DNA of 64,000 bases from Lysobacter panacisoli (GCF_009765165.1 NZ_VLNU01000001.1:2531001-2595000), one strand, 5' to 3'. Positions 21,306 through 30,829 are shown, numbered from the stretch's first letter. A program made the numbers and translations. Notes: generated by a model not told the origin, from the letters alone.

Positions 21306-21524
21306 ATGTTTCCGGAATTTCGCGATCTGATCACCGAACTGAAGGTCAGGGATTCGCATTTCGTCCGATTGTTCCACCGCCACAACGAGCTCGACCAGCA
21401 GATCAAGAACATGGAGTCTGGCATCGAGCCCGCGGGCGATATGGTCATCGAGCACATGAAGAAGGAAAAGCTGCAGCTCAAGGACCAGCTGTACGCCATC
21501 CTCCTTCGTGAGTCGGCTGCCTGA
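21306..21524 (+). CDS. YdcH family (DUF465) small protein
   Basis: A 72-residue protein starting at ATG 21306 behind a GATAGGAG ribosome site. It is a short helical hairpin (FRDLITELKVRDSHFVRLFHRHNELDQQI, then HMKKEKLQLKDQLYAIL) matching the YdcH/DUF465 family. The function of the family is unknown; the charged heptad pattern suggests a coiled coil. It stands between two repeat clusters with its own promoter region (21204-21305). Confidence 0.85.
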   Translation: MFPEFRDLITELKVRDSHFVRLFHRHNELDQQIKNMESGIEPAGDMVIEHMKKEKLQLKDQLYAILLRESAA

Positions 21525-21535
21525 CCGAGGGCTCT

Positions 21536-21695
21536 TCCTTCTCCCCCTTGCGGCGACCGAAGGGAGTGCAGGGCTGAGAAGGTGCCCGAAGGGCGGAAGA
21601 GGGGCGCGCGAAGCGCGCTGGCCGCATCCTCTGTGCGCTGCGCGCCACCCCTCTTCCGGCGCTGCGCGCCACCTTCCCCCGCAAGGGGAGAGGGG
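21536..21695. repeat. CCCTCTCCC-type palindromic repeat cluster, copy 4
   Basis: Inverted CTTCTCCCCC/GGGAGAAGG and CCCCTCTTCC/GGAAGAGGGG modules with GCGCGAAGCGCGC hairpins lie between the YdcH-like gene and the RND pump. The remaining 21696-21905 holds no recognisable gene or repeat and presumably contains the pump promoter. Confidence 0.7.
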
Positions 21696-21905
21696 AAAAC
21701 CAGCGAAGTCCCCGCATAGGCCATAAGTTGGGTCGGATTTCGCGTTTCGTTGCATTGAAGAAACGCCTCGTCACCGCTTGCCACGCTTCGCCGCGATCAG
21801 CACTCCACTGATCGCAACCGCACGCGCCGCGTGACTTCCGGGCCATCTTGGCAAAGCGCTACGAGCGCATCGTGCGCCGGCACTGGTCCCCCCCCGAGCC
21901 GCACG

Positions 21906-24900
21906 ATGAAACTCACCGAAGCATCACTGCGCAATCCCGCGGCCGTCGCCGTCGCCGTCGTGATGGTATGCGCGTTCGGGCTGATGAGTCTGCTCGACCT
22001 CCCGTTGCAGCTGTTCCCGGACATCGAACGCCCGCAGATGTCGATCCAGACCGGCTGGCGCGCCGCGTCGCCGCAGGAAATGGAATCGGAGATCGTCGAG
22101 CCGATCGAGGCGGTGATGCAGGGCTTGCCGGGCCTGGAGGAAATCGAGTCCAACATCAACGCCGGCAACAGCTTCATCAACCTCACCTTCGCCGTCGGCA
22201 GCGACATGGACGCGATGCTGGTCGAGGTGCTGTCGCGCATGAACCGGCTGCAGCCGCTGCCGCGCGACGCGAATCCGCCGGTCGTCCAGGCCGGCGCCGA
22301 CAACGCCAACAATTCGCTCACGTACTTCTTCGTGCAGAAGTTGCCGGGCACCGACGGCGACATCCTCGACTACCGGCAGATGATCGAGGACCGCATCGTG
22401 CCGCGCCTGTCGGCGGTGGAAGGCGTGGCGGGCGTGGAGATCAACGGGGGCGCGCCGGAAGAGCTCACCATCACGCTGAACCTGGAGCGCGCGGCCGCGC
22501 TCGGCATCCAGATTCCGCAGGTCGCCGATGTCGCCGCGCGTGCGACCGATGTCTCCGGCGGCGTGGTCGAGGCCGGTCGTCGCGAATATGTTCTGAGGTT
22601 CGCCGGGCGCTATTCCCCCGAAGCGCTCGGCAACCTCATCCTCGCCTGGCGCGACGGTCGCCCAGTGCGGCTGGGCGATGTCGCGACGGTGGAAGTGAAG
22701 CGTCCCGAGCAGCGCTTCTTCGCCTACCAGAACGGCAATCCCGCGATCGGCCTGCGCATCCTTCGCGAGAGCGGCGCGAACGTGCTCGACACGCTCGACC
22801 AGGTGAAGGCCGTGGTCGAGGAAATCCGCGAGAAGGAGCTGAAGCCACAGGGCCTCGACATCCGACAGAGCTTCGACGCGTCGGTGTTCATCAATCGCGC
22901 GATCGGCCTGCTGTCGGGAAGTCTCGGCGCGGGCGTGCTGCTCGCGGTCGGCTGTCTGTGGTGGTTCCTGCGCGACGTGCGTGCGACCGCGCTGATCGCC
23001 TGCGCAATCCCTATCTCGCTGCTTGCGACCTTCATCGTGCTGCAGCTCACCGGGCGCAGCCTCAACGTGATCTCGCTCGCCGGTCTCGCGTTCGCCGTAG
23101 GCATGGTGATGGACGCGGCCGTGGTCGTGGCCGAGAACATCGTGCGCCTGCGCGAGGAAGGCATGCCATCGACGCAGGCCGCGCTGGAGGGTTCTCGCCA
23201 GGTTGGCGGCGCGCTGGTCGCTTCCACGCTGACCACGATCGCAGTGTTCCTGCCGGTGATCTTCATGGACGACGTCGAGGGACAGCTGTTCGCGGACCTC
23301 GCGCTGACCATCTCCATCGCGGTCGGCATCTCTTTGCTGATCGCCGTGACCGTGCTGCCAGCAGCGGCGGGCTCGTGGCTGCGCGAACGCGCCGGCGATC
23401 GCGAAACGCACCGCTTCTGGAACGGTGTCAGCGATTGGGCGATGCGCGTCACCACTGGGCGGCGCAACCAGCTCGCGTGGGTCGGTGCGCTGGTCGTCGC
23501 GCCGATCCTGCTCACGCTGGTGTTGATGCCGAAGATCGATTACCTGCCGCCGGTGAAGCGTGCCGCGGTGGACGCGATCTTCAACTTCCCACCGGGCATG
23601 AGCCCGGAGCGCGTGAACCGCGAGATCGCGCCGACGCTGCTGGCGCGCATGCGCCCATACATGGATGGCGAGAAGGGGCCGCAGCTGAGCAACTGGTACC
23701 TCAACCTGTGGCCGGGCGGCGGCACCATCGGTGCGCGCGTGGTCGATCCGGACGACATCGGCGAGCTTGAGCGCATCGTCCGCGACGAGGTCGTGGTCGG
23801 CTTCCCCGATACGCGCGCGTTCGCCAGCGAAGGCGAGCTGTTCGGCAGCTTCGGCGGTTCGGCGCGTGCCATCGCGATCCATCTGCAGCACGCCGACGGC
23901 GATGCGCTCACGCGCGCGGCGGAAAGCGGCCGTAAACTGCTGAGCGAGCGTTTCGCCGGCGCGAACGTGCAGGCGTGGCCGAACGCCGACGCCGGCACGC
24001 CGGAGCTGCGCATCAATCCCGACGATCGCCGCCTGGCCGAAGTGGGCTGGCGTCGTCCGGACCTCGGCACCGTCGTTCGCGCGCTCGGCGACGGGCAGTG
24101 GCTGGGCGAGCACTTCGACGGCGATCGTCGCCTCGCGATCATCCTGCGCAGCGACCGCGAGGACGACGTGGAGCGCCTCGGCGCCGCGCCGTTGGCAACG
24201 CCACAGGGTGGGGTGCTGAGCCTGCAGGAACTGGCGCAGGTCGACACCGTGCTCGCACCGAACCAGGTGCGTCGCGTCGATCGACGCCGCACCGTGACCC
24301 TCACCGTCGATCCGCCGGCCGCGATGTCGCTGGAGGAAGCGCTGGGCATCGTCGAGGGCGACATCGTGCCGGTGCTGCGCGAGGCATTGCCGGAAGATGC
24401 GGCGATCCGTGTGTCGGGCAGCGCCGATCGGCTCGGGGAAGTGGTGCGCAGCATGGGCACGAACTTCCTGATGGCGCTGGTGGTGTTGTTCCTGCTGATG
24501 GCGGCGATGTTCCGCTCGCTGCGCGACAGCGCGTACGTGATGGCGACGTTGCCGATGGCGGTGCTCGGCGGCGTGATCGGCCTGCGTGTGCTCGACCTCA
24601 TCGCGGGCCAGACGCTCGACCTGCTGTCGATGATCGGCTTCATCATGCTGCTGGGCATGGTGATCAACAACGCGATCCTGCTGGTCGCTCAGGCGCGTGA
24701 AGCGCAGGCCGAAGGCGCGAGCCTCGAGGACGCGCTGAAGCAGGCGCTCGACCAGCGACTGCGTCCGATCCTGATCGCCGCACTGACCGGCGTGCTCGGC
24801 GCATTGCCGATGGCGATCAATCCCGGCCCCGGTGCGGTCATCTATCGCGGCCTCGCGGCCGTGTCGGTCGGTGGTGTCGCGCTCAGCCTGGTGTTCACCG

Positions 24901-24992
24901 TCGTGGTCGTGCCCGCACTGCTGCGCCTGTTCGATGGACGCCGCGCGCCGGCGCCGATGCCCGTCGCCGCGCAACTGCAGCCGGCTTCCTGA
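21906..24992 (+). CDS. RND-family efflux pump permease (AcrB/MMPL superfamily)
   Basis: A 1028-residue inner-membrane permease starting at ATG 21906. It has the duplicated RND layout: a first helix near 10-30, a periplasmic loop, helices 2-7 (about 335-545), a second periplasmic loop and helices 8-12 (about 860-1015). Signatures include GLAFAVGMVMDAAVVVAENI in TM4 and GMVINNAILLVAQA in TM10. Relative to E. coli AcrB, the second TM4 aspartate is alanine and the TM10 lysine is asparagine, so the proton path differs from the AcrB type. It is followed by its adaptor gene after 29 bp. No outer-membrane channel gene is adjacent. The substrate is unknown. Confidence 0.93.
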   Translation: MKLTEASLRNPAAVAVAVVMVCAFGLMSLLDLPLQLFPDIERPQMSIQTGWRAASPQEMESEIVEPIEAVMQGLPGLEEIESNINAGNSFINLTFAVGSDMDAMLVEVLSRMNRLQPLPRDANPPVVQAGADNANNSLTYFFVQKLPGTDGDILDYRQMIEDRIVPRLSAVEGVAGVEINGGAPEELTITLNLERAAALGIQIPQVADVAARATDVSGGVVEAGRREYVLRFAGRYSPEALGNLILAWRDGRPVRLGDVATVEVKRPEQRFFAYQNGNPAIGLRILRESGANVLDTLDQVKAVVEEIREKELKPQGLDIRQSFDASVFINRAIGLLSGSLGAGVLLAVGCLWWFLRDVRATALIACAIPISLLATFIVLQLTGRSLNVISLAGLAFAVGMVMDAAVVVAENIVRLREEGMPSTQAALEGSRQVGGALVASTLTTIAVFLPVIFMDDVEGQLFADLALTISIAVGISLLIAVTVLPAAAGSWLRERAGDRETHRFWNGVSDWAMRVTTGRRNQLAWVGALVVAPILLTLVLMPKIDYLPPVKRAAVDAIFNFPPGMSPERVNREIAPTLLARMRPYMDGEKGPQLSNWYLNLWPGGGTIGARVVDPDDIGELERIVRDEVVVGFPDTRAFASEGELFGSFGGSARAIAIHLQHADGDALTRAAESGRKLLSERFAGANVQAWPNADAGTPELRINPDDRRLAEVGWRRPDLGTVVRALGDGQWLGEHFDGDRRLAIILRSDREDDVERLGAAPLATPQGGVLSLQELAQVDTVLAPNQVRRVDRRRTVTLTVDPPAAMSLEEALGIVEGDIVPVLREALPEDAAIRVSGSADRLGEVVRSMGTNFLMALVVLFLLMAAMFRSLRDSAYVMATLPMAVLGGVIGLRVLDLIAGQTLDLLSMIGFIMLLGMVINNAILLVAQAREAQAEGASLEDALKQALDQRLRPILIAALTGVLGALPMAINPGPGAVIYRGLAAVSVGGVALSLVFTVVVVPALLRLFDGRRAPAPMPVAAQLQPAS

Positions 24993-25021
24993 TTACGCAC
25001 TCCCTCCCCCGGAGAAACGTC

Positions 25022-26134
25022 ATGCGCACCCTGCACAAGAGTCTGATCGCCGCCGGCCTCGCTGCCGTGCTGATCGTTCCGTTGTTCCATTGGGACGTCG
25101 ATGCCAGCGCGCCGGACGCGAAGCCCGAAGCGCCCCCCGCGGTGGTAGGCGTCGCGCCCGCGGTGACCACCGAACTGGCACCGCGCCACTGGGCACCCGG
25201 CAGCGTGATCAGCCGCCAGGACGCGCGCGTGGCGAGCGAGCAGGACGGCCGCATCGTGCGCGTGGCCGAAGTGGGCCAGCGCGTGCGTGCAGGCGAAGCG
25301 CTCGCCGTGCTCGACGACACCGCGCTGAAGCTGCGTGAGCAGGAAGGGCAGGCGGACCTCGCGCGCATCCAGGCGCAGCTCGACATGGCGACGCGCCAGG
25401 AGCAGCGCTACGCGCAACTCGCCGCGCAGCAGAACATCGCGCGCGCGCAGCACGAGCAGCTGCAGGCCGATCGCGACATGCTGGTGCAGGAACGCGCCCG
25501 CGCGCAGGCGCTGCTCGCGCAGACGCGCCACCAGCGCACGCAGATGGTGGTGCGCGCGCCGTTCGACGGTGTCGTCGCGGAGCGTTCGGTGCAGTTGGGC
25601 GAGTACGTCACCACCGGCGATGCGGTCGCGCGGCTGGTCGATACGGCCTCGCAGGAAGTGCGCGTGCGCGCGCCGGTCGATCTGGCCGAACACCTCGCCG
25701 TCGGCATGTCCGTGGTGGTGCGCGTGGGCAAGTCGGAACGAACACATCCCGTCAGCGCACTAGTCCCGGTCGGCGACGAAGCCTCGCGCCAGCTCGAACT
25801 GCGCATCGCGATGGACGCCAGCGAGCTGCCCGTGGGCAGCGCGGTCGACGTCGGCATGCCGAGCGCACGCAAGCGCGCCGTGGTCGCGGTCCCGCGCGAT
25901 GCGGTGATCCTGCGTCGCGAGGGCGATTTCGTGCTGCGCGTGGCGGCCGACAACAAGGCCGAGCGCCTGCCCGTGAAGACGGGCACCGAAGTCGAAGGCA
26001 TGGTCGAGGTGCAAGGCGCGGTGAAGCCGGGCGATCGTCTGATCGTTCGAGGCGGCGAGCGCATCGAACCGGGCCAGTCGGTGGAGATCAGGCAGGACCT
26101 GGCGACGGCGACCGCATCTTTGTCGCGACGCTGA
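25022..26134 (+). CDS. RND efflux periplasmic adaptor (membrane fusion protein, HlyD/AcrA type)
   Basis: A 370-residue adaptor with an N-terminal signal-anchor (HKSLIAAGLAAVLIVPLF) and no lipobox cysteine. Order of domains: barrel-sandwich half (DGRIVRVAEVGQRVRAGEALAVL), a helical hairpin rich in Gln/Arg/Ala (residues about 105-175), second half-motif (VRAPFDGVVAERSVQLGEYV), beta-barrel and a membrane-proximal domain. It bridges the permease to a TolC-like channel encoded elsewhere. Permease-before-adaptor order is reversed from the usual mex/acr operons. Confidence 0.92.
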   Translation: MRTLHKSLIAAGLAAVLIVPLFHWDVDASAPDAKPEAPPAVVGVAPAVTTELAPRHWAPGSVISRQDARVASEQDGRIVRVAEVGQRVRAGEALAVLDDTALKLREQEGQADLARIQAQLDMATRQEQRYAQLAAQQNIARAQHEQLQADRDMLVQERARAQALLAQTRHQRTQMVVRAPFDGVVAERSVQLGEYVTTGDAVARLVDTASQEVRVRAPVDLAEHLAVGMSVVVRVGKSERTHPVSALVPVGDEASRQLELRIAMDASELPVGSAVDVGMPSARKRAVVAVPRDAVILRREGDFVLRVAADNKAERLPVKTGTEVEGMVEVQGAVKPGDRLIVRGGERIEPGQSVEIRQDLATATASLSRR

Positions 26135-26135
26135 G

Positions 26136-29135
26136 TCAGCGGCGCTCGGCGGCTTCCGGGGCGCGCCAGGGCCCGTCGATCCACGCGTCCGTGTCGCGCA
26201 GATGCGCGATGGTCTCGGCCAGCGGCGCGGGCCGGTGGATGCCGTAGCCCTGCACCTGGTCGCAGCGATGGCGGCGCAGCCATTCGAACTGCTCCTGCGT
26301 CTCCACGCCTTCACCGATCACCTTCAGGCCCAGGCCGTGGCCCAGCGCGAGCAGCGCCTCGCAGATCGACGCATTGCGCTCGTCGCGGTGCACGTCGCGC
26401 ACGAACGAACGGTCGATCTTGATCGCGTCCAGCGGCAACTGCTTGAGGTACGACATGCTCGAGTAGCCGGTGCCGAAATCGTCCAGCGAGATGCACACGC
26501 CCTGGCGCTGCAGCGTGCGCAGCGTTTCCAGCGCCTGTTCGGGCCGTGTCATCAACACGCTTTCGGTGAGTTCGATGTGCAGCGCACCGCGTTGCAGCCC
26601 GAACTCCTGCAACACGTGTTCGATGTCGTGCGCGACGTCGCCGTCTAGGAACTGCATCAGCGAGACGTTGACCGCGACCGAGAGATGGCCGAGCCCGGAA
26701 TCGGCCAGCGTGCGTTGCGCGGCCGCCGCTTCGCGCAGGGTCCAGCGACCCAGCGGCACGATCAGCCCGGTGTCCTCGCACAGGCCGATGAACTCCGACG
26801 GCGGCACGAAACCGCCGTCGTGCTGTGGCCAGCGGATCAGCGTTTCCAGCCCGACCGCGGCGCCCTTCGCGACGTCCCACACGATCTGGTAGTGCAGTTC
26901 GAACTCTTCCATGTCGATCGCACGGTGCACGCGGCCGGCCAGCAGCAGGCGGTCGCTCGCATGCCGTGCCATTCCGGGTTCGAACACCACCACCGCGCGA
27001 CGCTCGGTGCGTGCGACATGCGCCGCGAGGCCAGCGTTGGCGATGGCCTGCGCGCTGCCGTTTTCGCCCGCGCGCAGATCGCACACGCCGATCCACGATT
27101 CCAGACGATGCAGCGTGTCTTCGCCGGGGATCGGTCGCGCCAGCTCCTGCTGCAGAAGATCCAGCGCACTGTCCCATTCGCCGGCGGGACATACGACCAA
27201 AGCGAACTCGTCGGCGCGAACGTGACCAGAGGCACCGTAACGCTCGCCGAGGCGCGCGATCCGCGTCGCCATCGCGCGCAGCGTCTCGTGCCCGGCTTCG
27301 CGGCCAAGACTGTCTTCGATCAGTTCCAGCCCGCGCAACTGGATGCAGGCGACGCGGCAGTCGCCCGGTGGCATCGCGTCGACGCGCTGCGCGAGCGCAT
27401 CCGCGTTGGGCAGGCCGCTGGTCATGTCGTGGCTGGCACGATAGGCCAGTTCGCGCTGCTGGCCCATGCGCTCGGTGACGTTCTCGGCCAACACGAGCCG
27501 GCACTCGCGACCCTGCAGGTCGATGCTGATCGCATGCACGCGCACTTCCAGCAGGCGCCCGTCCTTGCGCCGGTGGATCCACACGCGAATCTGTTCCTGC
27601 TGGCCCAGTTCGTGCCCGACGAGATCCTCCAGCACCGAATCGCGGTGTTCCGGCGGGCGGATGTCGAGGATGGTCATCGCGAGGAACTCCTCGCGCGTGT
27701 AGCCGTACTGCGCGCACGCCGCCTCGTTCACTTCGACGAAACGCAGCGTCGCGACGTCGAAGACCCAGAACGGCAACGGGTTGCGTTCGAACAGCAGTCG
27801 ATAGCGCAGCTCGGTCGCTTCCAGCCGTTGCTGGGCATCCATGCGGTCGGTGATGTCGAGCACGGTGCCGGCCATCTCCGCCGTGCCTTCCGGGCCGGAG
27901 ATCGCCGCCCCGCGCGTCGTGATCCAGCGCATCCTGCCGTCCGGGCTGACGAGTCGATGGTCGATCGAATACGGCTCGCCGCTGCGCCACGCCTCGGCGA
28001 ACTGCGCCATCACGCGTTCGCGGTCGTCCGGATGCACGAGCGCGTAGAACTCCTCGACCGTGCCCGCGACGTCCACTCGGTCGAGTCCGAGCAGGTCGGA
28101 GACGCGATCCGACCAGTGGATCGTGCCGCTGCGGTTGGCGGTCCAGGAGCCGGTGCGTCCGAGTTCCTGTGCGCGGCGAAGGCCGTCCGCGGTTTCGGTC
28201 AATCGCGCCACCAGCGCGGCATTGTGATGCGCATTGCGATGCAGGACGCGCACGAGGTAGGCAAGGCCGATGCCGAATAGCGCGTACAGCCCCAGGCCCG
28301 CGATGACCAGTCGCCACCACGGCGCGAGCACCGCCGCGCGCGAGCTGCCGACGCTCACGACGATGGGATAGTCCGGCGCGGTGCCGCTCGTGGTCATGCG
28401 CGTCACGCCATCGTGGAGGTCGGTGACGCGATGATTGGCCGATTGCGTGGCGGTCGGCGTGGGCTGCGCGCCGCGCTGCCCGGTGTGCGCGACGCCCCGG
28501 CTGTCGGCGAGGATGTGGCCGTCGTCCTGCGTGAGCTGGATCAGGCGCGTGCGGCCGGTATCGAGGTCGTCGATCAGACCTTGCAGTTCGCCGGTGTGCA
28601 GGCGCGCCAGGATCCAGCGTCCATCGCGCATCGGCGTGGCGAGCGGCAGCAGCCAGTGGCCCGCACGCCGTTCCAGTGGTCCCAGCACCATCGCCTGTCC
28701 CGACTGCGGCGTGCGCATGTCGGGCCAGCGACGCAGGTTCGCATCGCCGCGGCCGGGCGTTAGTGCGCGGCCATCGGCGTCGGTGAGGACGATGCTCTCC
28801 AGTTCGTGCTGGCGTTGCGCGACGCCGGCGATCGACTGCGCGGTCAGGCGCACGGCGCGCTCGGGCGCTTCCTCCGACAGCCGTTGCGCATCGTCGGCGA
28901 TGCCGCGCATGGCACGTTCGAGGTTGCGCAGTTCCAGCCACACCAGCCGCTTGGCGCCCGCGGTCAACGCGAGGTTCTGCTGCTCGGCGGCGGCCAGCCG
29001 GTTGCGGTGGTCGGCGAAGGCGACATAGAGCAGGGCGATCGCCAGGACCGCGCCGAGCACCAGGCCGAAGGACAGCACCGCCCCCGCCGTTTGCGATCGG
29101 ACGACAGCTTCGCGGGGACCCTCGTGCGCGGGCAT
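26136..29135 (-). CDS. PAS-GGDEF-EAL protein: degenerate GGDEF, likely c-di-GMP phosphodiesterase
   Basis: About 999 residues from ATG 29135 (GTG 29189 is possible; neither has a clear ribosome site). Two transmembrane helices (about 15-38 and 270-292) flank a periplasmic sensor. Then come PAS domains with PAC motifs (HWSDRVSDLLGLDRV; FVEVNEAACAQYGYTREEF), a GGDEF-like domain whose signature is RADEF instead of GGDEF, and an EAL domain reading ETL with the catalytic glutamate kept, NVSLMQF, ELTESVLM, DDFGTGYSSM and KIDRSFV. So cyclase activity is probably lost and hydrolysis kept. A FliA-like promoter lies upstream at 29237-29263. Confidence 0.92.
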   Translation of the reverse strand: MPAHEGPREAVVRSQTAGAVLSFGLVLGAVLAIALLYVAFADHRNRLAAAEQQNLALTAGAKRLVWLELRNLERAMRGIADDAQRLSEEAPERAVRLTAQSIAGVAQRQHELESIVLTDADGRALTPGRGDANLRRWPDMRTPQSGQAMVLGPLERRAGHWLLPLATPMRDGRWILARLHTGELQGLIDDLDTGRTRLIQLTQDDGHILADSRGVAHTGQRGAQPTPTATQSANHRVTDLHDGVTRMTTSGTAPDYPIVVSVGSSRAAVLAPWWRLVIAGLGLYALFGIGLAYLVRVLHRNAHHNAALVARLTETADGLRRAQELGRTGSWTANRSGTIHWSDRVSDLLGLDRVDVAGTVEEFYALVHPDDRERVMAQFAEAWRSGEPYSIDHRLVSPDGRMRWITTRGAAISGPEGTAEMAGTVLDITDRMDAQQRLEATELRYRLLFERNPLPFWVFDVATLRFVEVNEAACAQYGYTREEFLAMTILDIRPPEHRDSVLEDLVGHELGQQEQIRVWIHRRKDGRLLEVRVHAISIDLQGRECRLVLAENVTERMGQQRELAYRASHDMTSGLPNADALAQRVDAMPPGDCRVACIQLRGLELIEDSLGREAGHETLRAMATRIARLGERYGASGHVRADEFALVVCPAGEWDSALDLLQQELARPIPGEDTLHRLESWIGVCDLRAGENGSAQAIANAGLAAHVARTERRAVVVFEPGMARHASDRLLLAGRVHRAIDMEEFELHYQIVWDVAKGAAVGLETLIRWPQHDGGFVPPSEFIGLCEDTGLIVPLGRWTLREAAAAQRTLADSGLGHLSVAVNVSLMQFLDGDVAHDIEHVLQEFGLQRGALHIELTESVLMTRPEQALETLRTLQRQGVCISLDDFGTGYSSMSYLKQLPLDAIKIDRSFVRDVHRDERNASICEALLALGHGLGLKVIGEGVETQEQFEWLRRHRCDQVQGYGIHRPAPLAETIAHLRDTDAWIDGPWRAPEAAERR

Positions 29136-29236
29136 CGGCTCGGGAATGATGGAGAAAGTCCTATTCGGTCGGCTCGTCCGTGACAGCACCGTGAGCGCCG
29201 CGTCAAAGCGTTCGGCGCGCGGTACCGGCCTTCACG

Positions 29237-29263
29237 TTATCGGCCGCGTCCGCGCGGTCTTCA
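29237..29263 (-). promoter_or_regulatory. Sigma-28-like promoter for the PAS-GGDEF-EAL gene
   Basis: On the minus strand: TGAAGACC, an 11-bp spacer, then an exact GCCGATAA, about 100 bp before ATG 29135. The -10 and spacing are canonical; the -35 keeps T-AAG. Confidence 0.55.
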
Positions 29264-29289
29264 GTCGTGAGGTGGACGCCTTTGCAGGG

Positions 29290-29652
29290 TCAGGACTGGG
29301 GCGCCGTGCCGCGCAGCAGGCCGGCCAGTTGCGCGATGCGATAGGGCTTGGGCAGGAAGTTGACGTTGGCCGGCAGCGGCGGCAGCTGCGCGCGGGCAAA
29401 GCCGGACGCGAGGATCACCCGCGCCTGCGGCTGCAGTCGCGCCGCGTGTTCGGCCAGGTCGATGCCGGAGACTCCATGCGGCATGCTCACGTCGCTCACG
29501 ACCACGTCGAAACTGCCGTCCTGCATCGCCTGTATCGCGGCCGGGCCGTCGGCGACCGACACCACCTGGTAGCCGAGCATGCGCAGCGCCTCGCCGACCA
29601 GCAGGCGCAGGTCGTCCTCGTCCTCGACGAACAGCAGGCGCGCCTCATCCAT
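29290..29652 (-). CDS. Stand-alone CheY-like receiver protein
   Basis: A 120-residue single-domain response regulator with the acidic pocket FVEDEDD, phospho-acceptor Asp54 in VVSDVSMPHGVSG, and the switch lysine in LPKPYRI. It has no output domain. Its start overlaps the end of the upstream histidine kinase gene by 8 nt, so the kinase is its likely phosphodonor. Such kinase/receiver pairs act as blue-light- or PAS-signal relays in related bacteria. That function is inferred. Confidence 0.9.
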   Translation of the reverse strand: MDEARLLFVEDEDDLRLLVGEALRMLGYQVVSVADGPAAIQAMQDGSFDVVVSDVSMPHGVSGIDLAEHAARLQPQARVILASGFARAQLPPLPANVNFLPKPYRIAQLAGLLRGTAPQS

Positions 29653-30829
29653 TCGGGCGGCCTCCGATCACTGGCAGGCACACACGCACCGTGGTGCCGC
29701 GGCCGGGCTCGCTGTCCAGCGTGGCGAAGCCGCCCGACTGCGCGGCGAACCCGAACACCTGGCTCAGGCCGAGGCCACTGCCGCGGCCGACGTCCTTGGT
29801 GGTGAAGAACGGTTCGGTCGCGCGATCCGCGACCTCCATGCTCATGCCGTGGCCGTCGTCGATCACGTCCACCGCGACGTACAGGCGCGGCGTCGTCTCC
29901 GGCGCCGATGGCGGCGCGGTTTCCACGGTGCTGCTGCGCACCACGATCGTGCCGCCGGTGGGCATCGCGTCGCGGCTGTTGGCGACCAGGTTGAGGATGC
30001 CCGCCTCGAACTGCGCCATGTCCACGTCCACCGGTGGGAGCGCATCGGCGAGCTCCAGGCGGAACTGGATCGCCGAACCGCACGCGCGCCGGTACATCTC
30101 CGCCGAGCGCGCCAGCAGATCGTTGATGTCGTGCACTTCCGGCGCGAGGTTCTGGCCGCGTGCGAACGCCAGCAACTGGCGCGTGAGCAGCGTTCCCCGG
30201 TCGGCCGCGCGCTGCGCCGCCTCCGTCCACTCCTGCACGCGCGGATCGTCGCTGTTCTTCAGGGTGATCAGGTCGAGGCTGTTGACGATCACCGTCAGCA
30301 GATTGTTGAAGTCGTGCGCCAGCCCGAGGGTGAGCTTGCCGATCGCTTCCAGCTTCTGCGACTGCACCAGCGCCTTCTGCGCATCGATCAGGCGCTGCTG
30401 CGCTTCGTAGCGCTCGGTGACGTCGCGGGTGACTTTCGCGAAGCCGATCAGTTCGCCTTCCTGCCAGATCGGGTCGATCACCACGCTGGCGCGGAAGCGC
30501 GATCCATCCTTGCGCACGCGCCAGCCTTCGGCCTCGAACTTGCCCTGCGCGCGTGCGGTCGCCAGTCCGCGCGCGGGCTCGCCGCGTTCGACGTCCTCGC
30601 GCGTGTAGAAACGCGAGAAGTGCTGGCCGACGATCTCGCGTTCGCTGTAGCCCTTGATGCGCTCGCCGCCGGGGTTCCAGCTGCGGATGTACCCGTTCGG
30701 GTCGAGCATGTAGATGGCGTAGTCGGTCACGCCGCCGATCAGCAGCGCGAGCTGCCGGGCTTCGTCGTCCAGGCCTTTGGTCGCGACGGCACCGCCCCTC
30801 GGCGCCTGCGCGGGAATCATGTCTGCCAA
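29645..30829 (-). CDS. PAS-domain sensor histidine kinase (soluble)
   Basis: A 394-residue cytoplasmic kinase without transmembrane segments. A PAS domain (VTDYAIYMLDPNGYIRSWNPGG, GYSEREIVGQHFSRFYT, then the PAC motif GFAKVTRDVTERYEAQ) precedes a HisKA domain with LTLGLAHDFNNLL (His172) and an ATPase domain (LVANSRDAMPTGG, VIDDGHGM, GSGLGLSQVFGF). The start is probably TTG 30829, with an AGGGGGA ribosome site 7 nt before it; ATG 30820 is the alternative. It overlaps the downstream receiver gene by 8 nt. Confidence 0.9.
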   Translation of the reverse strand: MADMIPAQAPRGGAVATKGLDDEARQLALLIGGVTDYAIYMLDPNGYIRSWNPGGERIKGYSEREIVGQHFSRFYTREDVERGEPARGLATARAQGKFEAEGWRVRKDGSRFRASVVIDPIWQEGELIGFAKVTRDVTERYEAQQRLIDAQKALVQSQKLEAIGKLTLGLAHDFNNLLTVIVNSLDLITLKNSDDPRVQEWTEAAQRAADRGTLLTRQLLAFARGQNLAPEVHDINDLLARSAEMYRRACGSAIQFRLELADALPPVDVDMAQFEAGILNLVANSRDAMPTGGTIVVRSSTVETAPPSAPETTPRLYVAVDVIDDGHGMSMEVADRATEPFFTTKDVGRGSGLGLSQVFGFAAQSGGFATLDSEPGRGTTVRVCLPVIGGRPNG

